From NCBI GenBank assembly GCA_902774035.1, contig CACYHA010000014.1, positions 1 through 48,215 of the forward strand: DNA of 48,215 nt, given 5' to 3'. Below are positions 7,103 through 17,129 of the stretch, piece by piece. Origin of the DNA: Oscillospiraceae bacterium. Its GTDB lineage: Bacteria; Bacillota; Clostridia; Oscillospirales; Acutalibacteraceae. The position numbers were made by a program, and so were the translations under genes. The notes beneath the pieces were generated by a model that was not told the origin of the DNA, did not search any database, and saw nothing but the letters and a program-made list of their open reading frames with translations. How positions within the stretch are numbered: position 1 is the first letter of the stretch; each line of letters begins with the position of its first letter.

Positions 7103-7177
7103 TGGTGACCCGGACGAGAATCGAACTCGTGTTACCGCCGTGAAAGGGCGGTGTCTTAACCGCTTGACCACCGGGCC
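7103..7177 (-). tRNA. tRNA-Glu (UUC)
   Basis: The minus-strand cloverleaf is complete: acceptor GGCCCGG/CCGGGTC with one G-U, anticodon stem CCGCC/GGCGG with loop CTTTCAC (anticodon UUC), T-loop TTCGATT and an encoded CCA (7103-7105). Its 3' end faces the mobile element, a common integration orientation, but no duplicated attachment sequence was found at the left side of the window. Confidence 0.93.
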
Positions 7178-7301
7178 TTATATGTGAAGAGCCGAAGCTC
7201 TTGTTGTTATATATGAAGAGCCGGAGCTCTGATTTTTTATATGTGAAGAGCCGAGGCTCTTGTTTTTATATGTAAAGAGCCGGAGCTCTTGTTTTAAAAA
7301 A
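7178..7301. repeat. four tandem 29-30 bp palindromic repeats between tRNA genes
   Basis: The core GAAGAGCCG/GAAGCTC-like unit begins at 7186, 7215, 7245 and 7274 (the last as AAAGAGCCG), with spacings of 29, 30 and 29 bp. Each unit contains a small hairpin (AAGAGC...GCTCTT) followed by a T-rich tract and a TATATG start. The units differ by a few bases, with changes inside the stems and loops. They fill the entire tRNA-Met to tRNA-Glu spacer. Each resembles a weak terminator or a processing hairpin. Confidence 0.85.
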
Positions 7302-7378
7302 TGGTAGCGGCAGTGGGATTTGAACCTACGACACTCCGGGTATGAACCGAATGCTCTAGCCAACTGAGCTATACCGCC
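7302..7378 (-). tRNA. tRNA-Met (CAU)
   Basis: The minus-strand gene has acceptor GGCGGTA/TGCCGCT, D-arm AGCTCAGTTGGCTAGAGCA, anticodon stem TTCGG/CCGGA with loop TTCATAC (CAU), T-loop TTCAAAT and encoded CCA. The ordinary first pair and elongator-type D-arm favour elongator Met over initiator. A tRNA-Ile2 with modified CAU is less likely from the acceptor sequence. Confidence 0.92.
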
Positions 7379-7459
7379 ACATCCTCGCGCCTTACAGCGC
7401 TTTGCTATTATATTATATCCGTTTCGAATTGTCAAGTGTTTTTTTGAATTTTTTTTGCC

Positions 7460-8107
7460 TCATTTTTCATTTTTTTCGCCGGTTTTCGCGCTTTTGCAAT
7501 GATCGCGCATACAGCAGTTTTCGCACTGCGGCCGACGTGCGATACAGACGGCTCTGCCGTGCAGAACGGCACGGTGGCAAAAATCGTTGCTCTCCTGCGG
7601 GGCAATGATTTCTTTCAACTCCAGTTCTACTTTTTTTGGATCCTTCGTGTTGACCAGACCGAGAAGATTCGTGATCCGGATCAGGTGAGTATCCGCAACG
7701 ATCGCAGGCTGTTTCCAGATATCACCCATAATAAGATTTGCGGTTTTTCTTCCGACACCGGGCAGAGAAATCAGCTCCTCCAGCGTGCGGGGCACGTCGC
7801 CGCCGAAATCCGCTTTGATTTTTTGCGCCATGGCAACGATGTCCCTGGCTTTCGCATGAAAAAAGCCGCAGGAATGGATGATGGTTTCCACATCCTCTAC
7901 CTTTGCTTCGCAGAACGCTTCAAGGGTCGGATAGGTCGAAAACAGTTCCGGCGTCACAAGATTCACCCGCGCGTCCGTACACTGGGCGGAAAGCCGCGTG
8001 GCGATCAAAAGCTGCAGCGGATCTTCGTATTCCAGCGAACACAGCGCCTGCGGATATTCTTTTTTCAGCGCGGCAACACACAGCGCAGCCTGTTCTTTTT
8101 TTGTCAT
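7460..8107 (-). CDS. nth: endonuclease III (DNA glycosylase/AP lyase)
   Basis: A 215-residue base-excision repair enzyme that removes oxidised pyrimidines and cleaves the abasic site. The helix-hairpin-helix is LPGVGRKTANLI (about residues 111-122) with the catalytic Lys in GRKTA, and the catalytic Asp lies in VADTHLIR. The C-terminal 4Fe-4S loop is C-x6-C-x2-C-x5-C (CIARRPQCENCCMRDHC). The start at 8107 gives the usual length; the longer reading to 8188 covers the dnaA promoter. It is divergent from dnaA and co-directional with leftward replication from the origin. The more usual neighbour here would be rpmH/rnpA. Confidence 0.95.
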   Translation of the reverse strand: MTKKEQAALCVAALKKEYPQALCSLEYEDPLQLLIATRLSAQCTDARVNLVTPELFSTYPTLEAFCEAKVEDVETIIHSCGFFHAKARDIVAMAQKIKADFGGDVPRTLEELISLPGVGRKTANLIMGDIWKQPAIVADTHLIRITNLLGLVNTKDPKKVELELKEIIAPQESNDFCHRAVLHGRAVCIARRPQCENCCMRDHCKSAKTGEKNEK

Positions 8108-8160
8108 ATTTTCACATCCCGACTTTTCAAAAAATTCCTCGGTTCTTTTTGAAAAAGAAC

Positions 8161-8189
8161 TTGACACTTTTTCTCTGCAGTGATACAAT
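8161..8189 (+). promoter_or_regulatory. dnaA promoter
   Basis: A perfect -35 TTGACA (8161-8166), a 17-nt spacer and -10 TACAAT (8184-8189), giving a leader of about 110 nt. The leader (8190-8280) is very AT-rich with TATTA runs. No clear DnaA box was seen upstream of dnaA. Confidence 0.8.
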
Positions 8190-8306
8190 AAAATGTAATT
8201 ACTATTACTTATAATAGGATCTTTATATATAGGTTCCTTTATTATTTATTATTATAGTACTTTTCCTGTTTCGTTGCAAGCATTTTTTTCCAGGAGGTGG
8301 TGTTAC

Positions 8307-9617
8307 ATGGATTCCTTCAACGAAATCTGGGAGACCATCCGCACGCTGCTCAGGTCCCGCGTGACGGAGGTTGCCTACAATGTCTGGCTGGAGCCGCTGG
8401 AGTTCGTCAGTTTTGAAAACGATGTGCTCACGCTTTCCATCAGCGAATTCAAACGCAAGATCATCGTGGACAAGTTTTCCACACAGATCAAAGAGTGCTG
8501 CGAAGCGGCCTTCGGCTTTCCGGTCACGGTCAACTACGCGCTGCCCAGCGATCCCGCGGCAACGATCCAGACCGGCGGCGATGTGACTTTGCGCGACGAC
8601 GACGATTACAACTACACGTTCGACAATTTCATCATCGGCGCTTCCAACCGGTTCGCCCACGCTGCGGCGCTCAACGTCGCAAACAACCCCGGCAAAGCCT
8701 ACAATCCCCTGTTCATCTACGGCCATTCCGGCCTCGGAAAAACCCATCTGCTGTCCGCCATCATGAACGAGGTCAAAGCCAAGCGTCCCTATGAGACCGT
8801 GCTTTATACCAGCGGCGAACACTTTACAAACGAACTGATCCAATACATTCGCGATCACAACACCGCGGCCTTCCACGACAAATACCGCACCTGTGACGTG
8901 CTGCTGGTGGACGACGTCCAGTTCATCGCAAACAAGGAAGCCACGCAGGAAGAATTCTTCCACACCTTTGAAGCGCTCAAAAACGCCGGCAAGCAGATCG
9001 TTCTGACGTCCGACCGTCCGCCGCGCGAAATGATCACCCTGGAAGAACGGCTGCGCACCCGCTTTGAAGGCGGACTGATCGCCGATATCCAGGCGCCCTC
9101 GCTGGAAACGCGAATGGCAATCGTCAAAAAGAAAGCCGACGAGCTGCATGTAGATCTCAGCGACGAAGTCGTTTCCTTCATCGCCGAAAACATCAAAAAG
9201 AACATCCGCCAGCTCGAAGGCACCGTGAAAAAGATCAAAGCCTATCAGGAAGTGGAAGGCACAAAGCCGACCGTAGCCATTGCAAAACGTGCCATCAGCG
9301 ACATTTCCAACGACAATCCGCCCGTTCCCGTCAAGGTTGAAAACATCATCAACGAGGTTTCCCGAACCTTTAACGTCAGCCCGGCCGACCTTCGGTCCGA
9401 CCGCCGCAACGCCAACATTTCCCAGGCGCGGCAGATCGCCATGTACATTGTCCACGAAGTGACCGATCTTTCCACCAAGGCCATCGGTGCCGAGTTCGGC
9501 AACAAGCACTATTCCACCGTGATCTACGCTTTGAGCGAGATCAAGCAAAAGCTGGAAAAGAACATGCAGCTCAAATCCATCGTGGACGACATCATCAAAA
9601 ACATCAACGAGGCATAA
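8307..9617 (+). CDS. dnaA: chromosomal replication initiator DnaA
   Basis: A 436-residue initiator ATPase that binds DnaA boxes and opens oriC. Domain I covers about residues 1-80 (WETIRTLLRSRVTEVAYNVWLEPL). A short acidic linker DDDDYNYTFDNFIIG follows. The AAA+ domain has Walker A GHSGLGKTH (139-147) and Walker B LLVDDVQFI. The C-terminal DNA-binding signature is DLSTKAIGAEFGNKHYSTVI, and the QARQIAMY motif is also present. The ATG at 8307 follows AGGAGGTGGTGTTAC; the in-frame ATG at 8274 is upstream of this ribosome-binding site and is rejected. It leads into oriC and dnaN. Confidence 0.98.
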   Translation: MDSFNEIWETIRTLLRSRVTEVAYNVWLEPLEFVSFENDVLTLSISEFKRKIIVDKFSTQIKECCEAAFGFPVTVNYALPSDPAATIQTGGDVTLRDDDDYNYTFDNFIIGASNRFAHAAALNVANNPGKAYNPLFIYGHSGLGKTHLLSAIMNEVKAKRPYETVLYTSGEHFTNELIQYIRDHNTAAFHDKYRTCDVLLVDDVQFIANKEATQEEFFHTFEALKNAGKQIVLTSDRPPREMITLEERLRTRFEGGLIADIQAPSLETRMAIVKKKADELHVDLSDEVVSFIAENIKKNIRQLEGTVKKIKAYQEVEGTKPTVAIAKRAISDISNDNPPVPVKVENIINEVSRTFNVSPADLRSDRRNANISQARQIAMYIVHEVTDLSTKAIGAEFGNKHYSTVIYALSEIKQKLEKNMQLKSIVDDIIKNINEA

Positions 9618-9851
9618 ATCGGTAACTTTTTCCACACAGTTATTCGTTTTCCACACGCGATTTTCCACATTTTCCTTACAGCAGTCTTTTCGCGTGTGAA
9701 AAGCGGCCGGTTTTCAACACCGGCATTCACAGAGAAGAAGCGCGGAAACTTCTTGCAGCAGCAAGGATTTTTCCGTTTTCCATACGCTCCACACCCCCTA
9801 AGACTACTACTAAAACTATTTCTTATCTATTCAAGCTCGGAGGAAGAACTC
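9618..9851 (+). other. oriC: probable replication origin (oriC) between dnaA and dnaN
   Basis: There are three TTTTCCACA DnaA boxes at 9628-9636, 9647-9655 and 9661-9669, plus near-boxes TTTTCAACA (9711-9719) and TTTTCCATA (about 9776-9784). Right of the last near-box and a GC-rich spacer is CTACTACTA (9804-9812), then AAA and CTA (9816-9818). This is the complement of the 3'-GAT-5' DnaA-trio repeat that loads DnaA on single strand, followed by AT-rich TTTCTTATCTATTC as unwinding element. The order boxes, GC spacer, trios, AT-rich DNA matches the Bacillus-type origin. Gene direction on both sides agrees. Confidence 0.85.
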
Positions 9852-10946
9852 ATGAAAATTATTTGTGACAGCGCAAAGCTCTCAAAAATGTGCATGAACG
9901 TGCAGCGCACCGTTTCCGCAAAATCCACCATTCCGGCAATCGAAGGCATCCTGATCGACGCGCTGGGCGACAACGTCCGTCTGACAGGCTACGACCTGGA
10001 GGTCGGAACGGAGACCTATCTTGCCGCCGAGGTGGAAGAAAACGGCAGTGTGATCCTCAACGCAAAGAATCTCTGCGACATTTTGCGCCTTCTGCCGGAA
10101 GATACGGTCAGCATCGAGAGCGACGAGCGCAACATCTGCAAGATCCGTTCTGGAGAAACCCAGTATTCCATCATCGGCGCGTCCTCGGAGGATTATCCGG
10201 ATCTGCCGAATGTTACCGGCGGCTTTCCCATCGTGATCAATCAGGCGCTGTTAAAGGATATGATCCGCAAAACGATTTTTTCCGTCTCCTCGAGCGAACG
10301 CAATCCGGTGCATTCCGGCGTAAAATTTGAGATTACCGACGGCAGGATCGTGCTGGTCGCCGTGGACGGCGCCCGCCTTGCCATCCGCCGCGAAGAAATC
10401 GACTACAGCGGCGAGGACGTCAGCTTTGTGGTGCCGGCCAAGACGCTCAGTGAGATCGTGAAGCTCGGCGAAGACGACGAGGGCAGCTATGCCATCAGTG
10501 TCGGCAAACGTCACATCTCCTTCGAGGTCGGCGAGTACCGCATCATCTCCCGCCTGCTGGAGGGCAACTTCATCGATTATAAAGCGGCGATCCCTCTTTC
10601 CGCAACAACGACCGTGATCGCCGACACCCGCCGCATGATCGAATGTGTGGAGCGCACGGCGCTGATCATCACCGATCGCTCCAGTCCGGTGCGCTGCACC
10701 GTGGAACCGGAAATGATCCGTTTTTCCTCTATCACCACGATCGGTACCGCGAACGATAAAATGTTTGCCGAAGTGCGCGGTGAAGAGCTGGAGATCGGAT
10801 TCAACAGCAAGTTCATGCTTGACGCGTTGCGCGCCTGCGAAACGGACGAGATCAAAATGGAATTCAACAGTGCGAACCAGCCGATTTTGATCCTGCCGAC
10901 CGAGGGCGAAAAATTTCTCTTCCTGGTTCTGCCGGTACGCATTTAA
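9852..10946 (+). CDS. dnaN: DNA polymerase III beta subunit (sliding clamp)
   Basis: A 364-residue clamp subunit that forms a ring around DNA and tethers the replicative polymerase. It starts MKIICDSAKLSKMCMNVQRTVSAKSTIPAIEGILI, typical of the first clamp domain. Middle-domain features include EDYPDLPNV and the HSGVKFEITDGRIVLVAVDGARLAIR block, and the protein ends with FLFLVLPVRI, the expected C-terminus (usually LV/MPxR). The start at 9852 follows CGGAGGAAGAACTC; the longer frame upstream runs through oriC and is not coding. It is the first gene of a co-directional run through gyrA. Confidence 0.97.
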   Translation: MKIICDSAKLSKMCMNVQRTVSAKSTIPAIEGILIDALGDNVRLTGYDLEVGTETYLAAEVEENGSVILNAKNLCDILRLLPEDTVSIESDERNICKIRSGETQYSIIGASSEDYPDLPNVTGGFPIVINQALLKDMIRKTIFSVSSSERNPVHSGVKFEITDGRIVLVAVDGARLAIRREEIDYSGEDVSFVVPAKTLSEIVKLGEDDEGSYAISVGKRHISFEVGEYRIISRLLEGNFIDYKAAIPLSATTTVIADTRRMIECVERTALIITDRSSPVRCTVEPEMIRFSSITTIGTANDKMFAEVRGEELEIGFNSKFMLDALRACETDEIKMEFNSANQPILILPTEGEKFLFLVLPVRI

Positions 10947-10948
10947 CG

Positions 10949-11197
10949 ATGAAGATCAAAGTCAAAGTTGCCGAACAGAGGCGGCAGCGCCTGGAAATCA
11001 ACACACCGTTGATCCGTCTGGACGCCGCGCTGAAGCTTGCCAGTGCCGTATCCACGGGAGGACAGGCAAAATTTGTGATTCAGGAGGGTCTGGTGCGGGT
11101 CAACGGAGAAGTTTGCACCCAACGGGGAAAAAAGCTCAGAGACGGCGATATTTTTACCTTTGAGCGCAGCACCTACGAGGTTCGGCAATGTACATAA
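10949..11197 (+). CDS. yaaA: S4 domain RNA-binding protein YaaA-like
   Basis: An 82-residue protein containing an S4 RNA-binding domain (residues about 19-78): PLIRLDAALKLASAVSTGGQAKFVIQEGLVRVNGEVCTQRGKKL. It occupies the same place between dnaN and recF as Bacillus yaaA (rlbA). The family is thought to act near the ribosome, but the role here is inferred from synteny. The gene starts 2 nt after the dnaN stop, and its end overlaps the recF start by 10 nt, so the three genes are probably cotranscribed and coupled. Confidence 0.88.
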   Translation: MKIKVKVAEQRRQRLEINTPLIRLDAALKLASAVSTGGQAKFVIQEGLVRVNGEVCTQRGKKLRDGDIFTFERSTYEVRQCT

Positions 11198-12282
11198 CCG
11201 CTTTGGAGGCGGTCGCCTTCCGGAATCTGAGCGCCGTGTCCGTCCGCCCCTGCCGGGAAGTCAACCTGATCTACGGCGACAATGCCCAGGGAAAGACGAA
11301 TCTGCTGGAGGCGCTGTGGATGTTCACCGGCTGCCGCTCCTTCCGCGGCGCAAAGGACGCGGAGCTGCTGCAGTTCGGAAAACCGAAAGCCCGCCTGTAT
11401 CTGGAATATCACGGTCAGGGCCGCGCCCAGACCATGCAGCTCGACATCGAAAAAAGCCGCACCTTCACGCAAAACGGCGTGCGTCTGCCCTCTGCCAGCC
11501 GGGCGATGGGCGAATTTCTTGCCGTGGTCTTTTCTCCGGTGCATCTGACGTTGGTCAAGGACGGGCCCGTCGGCCGCAGACGCTTTCTTGACGCGGCCAT
11601 CGGCCAGCTCAAGCCGAAATACGGCGCTGCGCTGTCGGATTACGGCAAGGCCGTGCAGCAGCGCAATCTTGTGCTGAAGGACGCCGCTTTTCACCGCGAA
11701 CTCTATGACACCCTCGACGTCTGGGAGGAACGCATCGCCTATTACGGCAGCGAGATCATCCGCCAGCGCATTGGCTATGTGCAGCGGCTGTCGGAGTTCA
11801 GCAGTGAGATCTACGCCGGCATCTCGCAAAAAAAAGAGACGCTGCGCCTCTCCTATGAGGAAGCTGTACCCACCGAGGGCCGCGACCGAAAAGAGCTTTA
11901 TGAATCGCTGATCGCTTCGCTGCGCCGTGCGCGTAAGGAGGATCTGCTCACGGGGACCACCTCTGTCGGCCCTCACCGGGACGATCTGCGCGTGGAGATC
12001 GATTTTCTTTCCGCGCGAACCTATGCCTCTCAGGGGCAGCAGCGTTCGGCGGCGCTGGCGCTCAAGCTGGGCGAAGCAGCCGTGATCAAAAGCTTTTCCC
12101 GGGAACAGCCCGTGGCGCTGCTGGATGACGTGATGAGCGAGCTCGACGCCGCAAGGCAGAACTATATCCTCAACCATATCCGCGACTGGCAGGTCTTCAT
12201 CACCTGCTGCGATCCTTCCTCCGTCAAAAGTCTGCGCTACGGCAAGGCGTTTCGGATGGAAAAGGGCTGCATTCTTTCGTAA
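11188..12282 (+). CDS. recF: DNA replication and repair protein RecF
   Basis: A 364-residue SMC-like ATPase that loads RecA at gaps with RecO and RecR. Walker A is GDNAQGKTNLLEAL (about residues 30-43). The ABC-type region includes TSVGPHRDDL and TYASQGQQRSAALALKLGE (signature-like), and Walker B is VALLDDVMSELD. Length is normal for the family. It overlaps the S4-domain gene start-to-end and precedes remB by 10 nt in the origin operon. Confidence 0.95.
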   Translation: MYITALEAVAFRNLSAVSVRPCREVNLIYGDNAQGKTNLLEALWMFTGCRSFRGAKDAELLQFGKPKARLYLEYHGQGRAQTMQLDIEKSRTFTQNGVRLPSASRAMGEFLAVVFSPVHLTLVKDGPVGRRRFLDAAIGQLKPKYGAALSDYGKAVQQRNLVLKDAAFHRELYDTLDVWEERIAYYGSEIIRQRIGYVQRLSEFSSEIYAGISQKKETLRLSYEEAVPTEGRDRKELYESLIASLRRARKEDLLTGTTSVGPHRDDLRVEIDFLSARTYASQGQQRSAALALKLGEAAVIKSFSREQPVALLDDVMSELDAARQNYILNHIRDWQVFITCCDPSSVKSLRYGKAFRMEKGCILS

Positions 12283-12292
12283 AGGAGACGCC

Positions 12293-12538
12293 ATGTATCT
12301 GCATCTCGGACAGAACACCGTTGTCAGAACAAAGGAGATCGTCGGCATCTTTGATCTGGACACCGCGACGGTTTCGGCAAAGACGCGCGGCTTTTTGAAA
12401 AAAGCGCAGACCGACGGCAAGGTGATCTCCGTGTCGCAGGAACTGCCGAAATCCTTCATTCTCTGTGAAAACGGCAGCGTCTATATCTCCCAGCTCTCCC
12501 CTGCCACCCTGCTTTCAAGAGCGGAAAAACAAAAGTAA
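12293..12538 (+). CDS. remB: extracellular matrix regulator RemB
   Basis: An 81-residue DUF370 protein, MYLHLGQNTVVRTKEIVGIFDLDTA at the N-terminus, matching RemB (YaaB) of Bacillus. RemB is a small regulator linked to biofilm matrix gene expression and, like its relative RemA, probably DNA-binding. The recF-remB-gyrB order is the standard one in Firmicutes. The central KTRGFLKKAQTDGKVISVSQELPKSFIL and the following strand-rich part are family-typical. Function in this organism is inferred from homology. Confidence 0.88.
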   Translation: MYLHLGQNTVVRTKEIVGIFDLDTATVSAKTRGFLKKAQTDGKVISVSQELPKSFILCENGSVYISQLSPATLLSRAEKQK

Positions 12539-14593
<2,055 letters not shown>

Positions 14594-14613
14594 TGGGGAG
14601 AGGGTGAATACAA

Positions 14614-17106
14614 ATGGATATGAATACAAATACTTATGAAAATCAGACCATAATCGACATTGACCTGAACAAGGAGATGCGCTCCTCGTTTTTGAGCTAC
14701 TCCATGTCGGTCATCACCTCTCGCGCCTTGCCGGACGTGCGTGACGGGCTCAAGCCCGTGCACCGCCGCATTCTTTACACGATGCACGAAAACGGTCTGT
14801 ATCCCGAAAAGGCCTACCGCAAGTGTGCCGACACCGTCGGCTCCGTGCTGGGCCGTTATCACCCCCACGGCGACGCCTCGGTCTATGACGCGATGGTGCG
14901 TCTGGCCCAGACCTTCTCCACGCGCTATCTGCTGGTGGACGGCCACGGCAACTTCGGTTCCGTGGACGGCGACCCCCCGGCTGCCTACCGTTATACCGAG
15001 TCGCGCATGAGCAAGATCTCCATGGAGATGCTCACCGACATCGACAAGGAGACCGTGGATTTCATTCCGAACTATGACGACCGTCTGAAAGAGCCGACGG
15101 TCCTCCCCTCCCGTTTTCCGAACATTCTGGTCAACGGCTCCACCGGCATCGCCGTCGGTATGGCGACGAACATTCCGCCCCACAATCTGGGCGAGGTCAT
15201 CGACGGCATGTGCTATCTGATCGACAACCCGGACGCCTCGCTGGAAGAGCTGATGGAATATATCAAGGGTCCGGACTTTCCGACGGCGGGCATCATCATG
15301 GGCAAGGCCGGCATCCGCGCCGCCTACGGCACCGGCAGGGCGAAGATCACCGTGCGCGCCCGCGCCGAAATCGTGGAAGGCAAAAACGGCCGGTTCCAGA
15401 TCGTTGTCAGCGAGCTGCCCTATCAGGTCAACAAACGCCGTCTGATCGAAGCCATTGCGGATCTTGTCAAGGACAAGCGCATCGACGGCATCGCCGACAT
15501 CAACGACTATTCCAACCGCGAGGGCATGAACCTTGTGATCGACCTCAAGCGCGAAGCGAATCCCCAGGTCGTGCTCAACTCCCTGTATTCCCTGACCCAG
15601 CTCCAGATCACCTACGGCATCATTCTGCTGGCGCTGGTGGACGGCGTGCCGCGTATTCTCACCCTCAAGCAGATCCTGCAGGAATACATCCGCTTCCAGG
15701 AGAACGTGATCGAGCGCCGCACCCGGTTTGAGCTGCGCAAGGCCATGGAGCGCGAGCATATCCTCGAAGGCTTGAAGACCGCGCTGGATTATATCGACGA
15801 GATCATCGCCATCCTGCGCGCCTCCAAGGACCAGAACGAGGGCAAGGCCGCGCTGATGGAGCGCTTCGGCCTCGACGAGATCCAGGCGGACGCCATCGTG
15901 AAGATGCGTCTGGGCCAGTTGACGGGACTCGAGCGCATCAAGATCGAGGAAGAACTCAAAGCGATCCGCGAAAAGATCGCCGAATATAACGACATCCTTT
16001 CCAGCGAGACTCGCGTGCTCGAAATTGTGAAAGAGGAATCCCAGGCCATCCGCAAAAAGTTTGCCGACGACCGCCTGACCGAGATCGTCAACGTCAGCGG
16101 CGAGGTCGATGTGGAAGACCTGATCCCGAAGGAGCAGTGCGTCTATACGCTGACAAACTTCGGCTATATCAAACGTATGCCCGCTGCGGAGTATTCCCTT
16201 CAGCACAAGGGCGGCCGCGGCGTGAAGGGTATGACCCGCCGCGAGGAGGATGTGACCCAGACCATGTTCTCCTGCTCCAGCCACGATTACATCATGTTCT
16301 TTACCACCTTCGGCCGCACCTACCGTCTCAAGGGCTATGAGATCCCCGAGGGCAGCCGCCAGAGCAAGGGCATGAACGTGGTCAACCTCCTCCCGCTGGA
16401 AAGCGGAGAGAAGATCAGCGCCATGATCCGTGTGCCGGAATTCGGCGAGGATCACTATTATCTCTGCATGGTCACCCGCAAGGGCGTGATCAAGCGCACC
16501 CGCCTCGACGAATATAAGAACATCCGCAAGAGCGGCATCATCGCCATCAATCTCGACGAGGGCGACGAGCTTGCCTGGGTCCGACTGACGGACGGCGAAG
16601 AAGATATCTTTGTCGCCACCCGCAACGGCTACGGTATCCGCTTCCACGAGAGCGACGCCCGCGCCATCGGCCGCACCGCCCGCGGTGTGCGCGCCATTGA
16701 GCTGCGCGGCGAAGACGACGAGGTAATCGGCATGTGCGCCTTCGGCGCCGAAACGCCGGAGGACGCCCAGATCCTCACCGTCTCCGAGACCGGCGTCGGC
16801 CGCCGCAGTCCGCTGTCGGAATACCGCTGCCAGTCCCGCGCCGGCAAGGGCTCTTTCAACTATAAGATCGAAAAGAACGGCAGAGTGGCCGCCGTGCTGC
16901 TTGTGCAGGAAAGCGACGATGTGATCCTCATCTCCTCCGACGGAATCGTGATCCGCATCGCCGCCGGCGAGATCCGCTCCCTTTCGCGCACCAGCCGCGG
17001 CGTGAACGTCATGCGCGTTTCCGAGGGCGAAAGCGTGGTTTCCGCCGTTGCGATCGCCGCTGACGACGAAGAAACGGACGAAGAAGAAACCGAAGCAAAC
17101 GAGTAA
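14614..17106 (+). CDS. gyrA: DNA gyrase subunit A
   Basis: An 830-residue cleavage-religation subunit. The catalytic Tyr is in [10 protein letters not shown] (about residue 130). The quinolone region reads [17 protein letters not shown]: the position equal to E. coli Ser83 is Ala and the next is Ser, while the Asp87 equivalent is kept. The C-terminal beta-pinwheel has a GyrA-box [10 protein letters not shown], which distinguishes it from ParC. The protein ends in an acidic tail ([14 protein letters not shown]). Four-helix and coiled-coil regions of the breakage-reunion domain are complete. Confidence 0.97.
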   Translation: MDMNTNTYENQTIIDIDLNKEMRSSFLSYSMSVITSRALPDVRDGLKPVHRRILYTMHENGLYPEKAYRKCADTVGSVLGRYHPHGDASVYDAMVRLAQTFSTRYLLVDGHGNFGSVDGDPPAAYRYTESRMSKISMEMLTDIDKETVDFIPNYDDRLKEPTVLPSRFPNILVNGSTGIAVGMATNIPPHNLGEVIDGMCYLIDNPDASLEELMEYIKGPDFPTAGIIMGKAGIRAAYGTGRAKITVRARAEIVEGKNGRFQIVVSELPYQVNKRRLIEAIADLVKDKRIDGIADINDYSNREGMNLVIDLKREANPQVVLNSLYSLTQLQITYGIILLALVDGVPRILTLKQILQEYIRFQENVIERRTRFELRKAMEREHILEGLKTALDYIDEIIAILRASKDQNEGKAALMERFGLDEIQADAIVKMRLGQLTGLERIKIEEELKAIREKIAEYNDILSSETRVLEIVKEESQAIRKKFADDRLTEIVNVSGEVDVEDLIPKEQCVYTLTNFGYIKRMPAAEYSLQHKGGRGVKGMTRREEDVTQTMFSCSSHDYIMFFTTFGRTYRLKGYEIPEGSRQSKGMNVVNLLPLESGEKISAMIRVPEFGEDHYYLCMVTRKGVIKRTRLDEYKNIRKSGIIAINLDEGDELAWVRLTDGEEDIFVATRNGYGIRFHESDARAIGRTARGVRAIELRGEDDEVIGMCAFGAETPEDAQILTVSETGVGRRSPLSEYRCQSRAGKGSFNYKIEKNGRVAAVLLVQESDDVILISSDGIVIRIAAGEIRSLSRTSRGVNVMRVSEGESVVSAVAIAADDEETDEEETEANE

Positions 17107-17129
17107 TTCCACGGAAAGAAGGCATTTGC

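Noticed and set aside
7178-7301. CRISPR array
   Set aside because: Units abut directly every 29-30 bp with no unique spacers, and no cas genes are nearby.
8190-8280. Second origin unwinding region upstream of dnaA
   Set aside because: It is AT-rich, but no DnaA box is present beside it; it is better explained as the dnaA leader.
8223-9668. Minus-strand frame opposite dnaA (481 codons)
   Set aside because: Antisense shadow of dnaA that also runs through oriC and the dnaA leader, with no start signal.
12094-12107. Second Noc-site candidate (TTTTCCCGGGAACA) in recF
   Set aside because: Three mismatches to the recalled consensus and explained by Ser-Arg-Glu codons; too weak to list.
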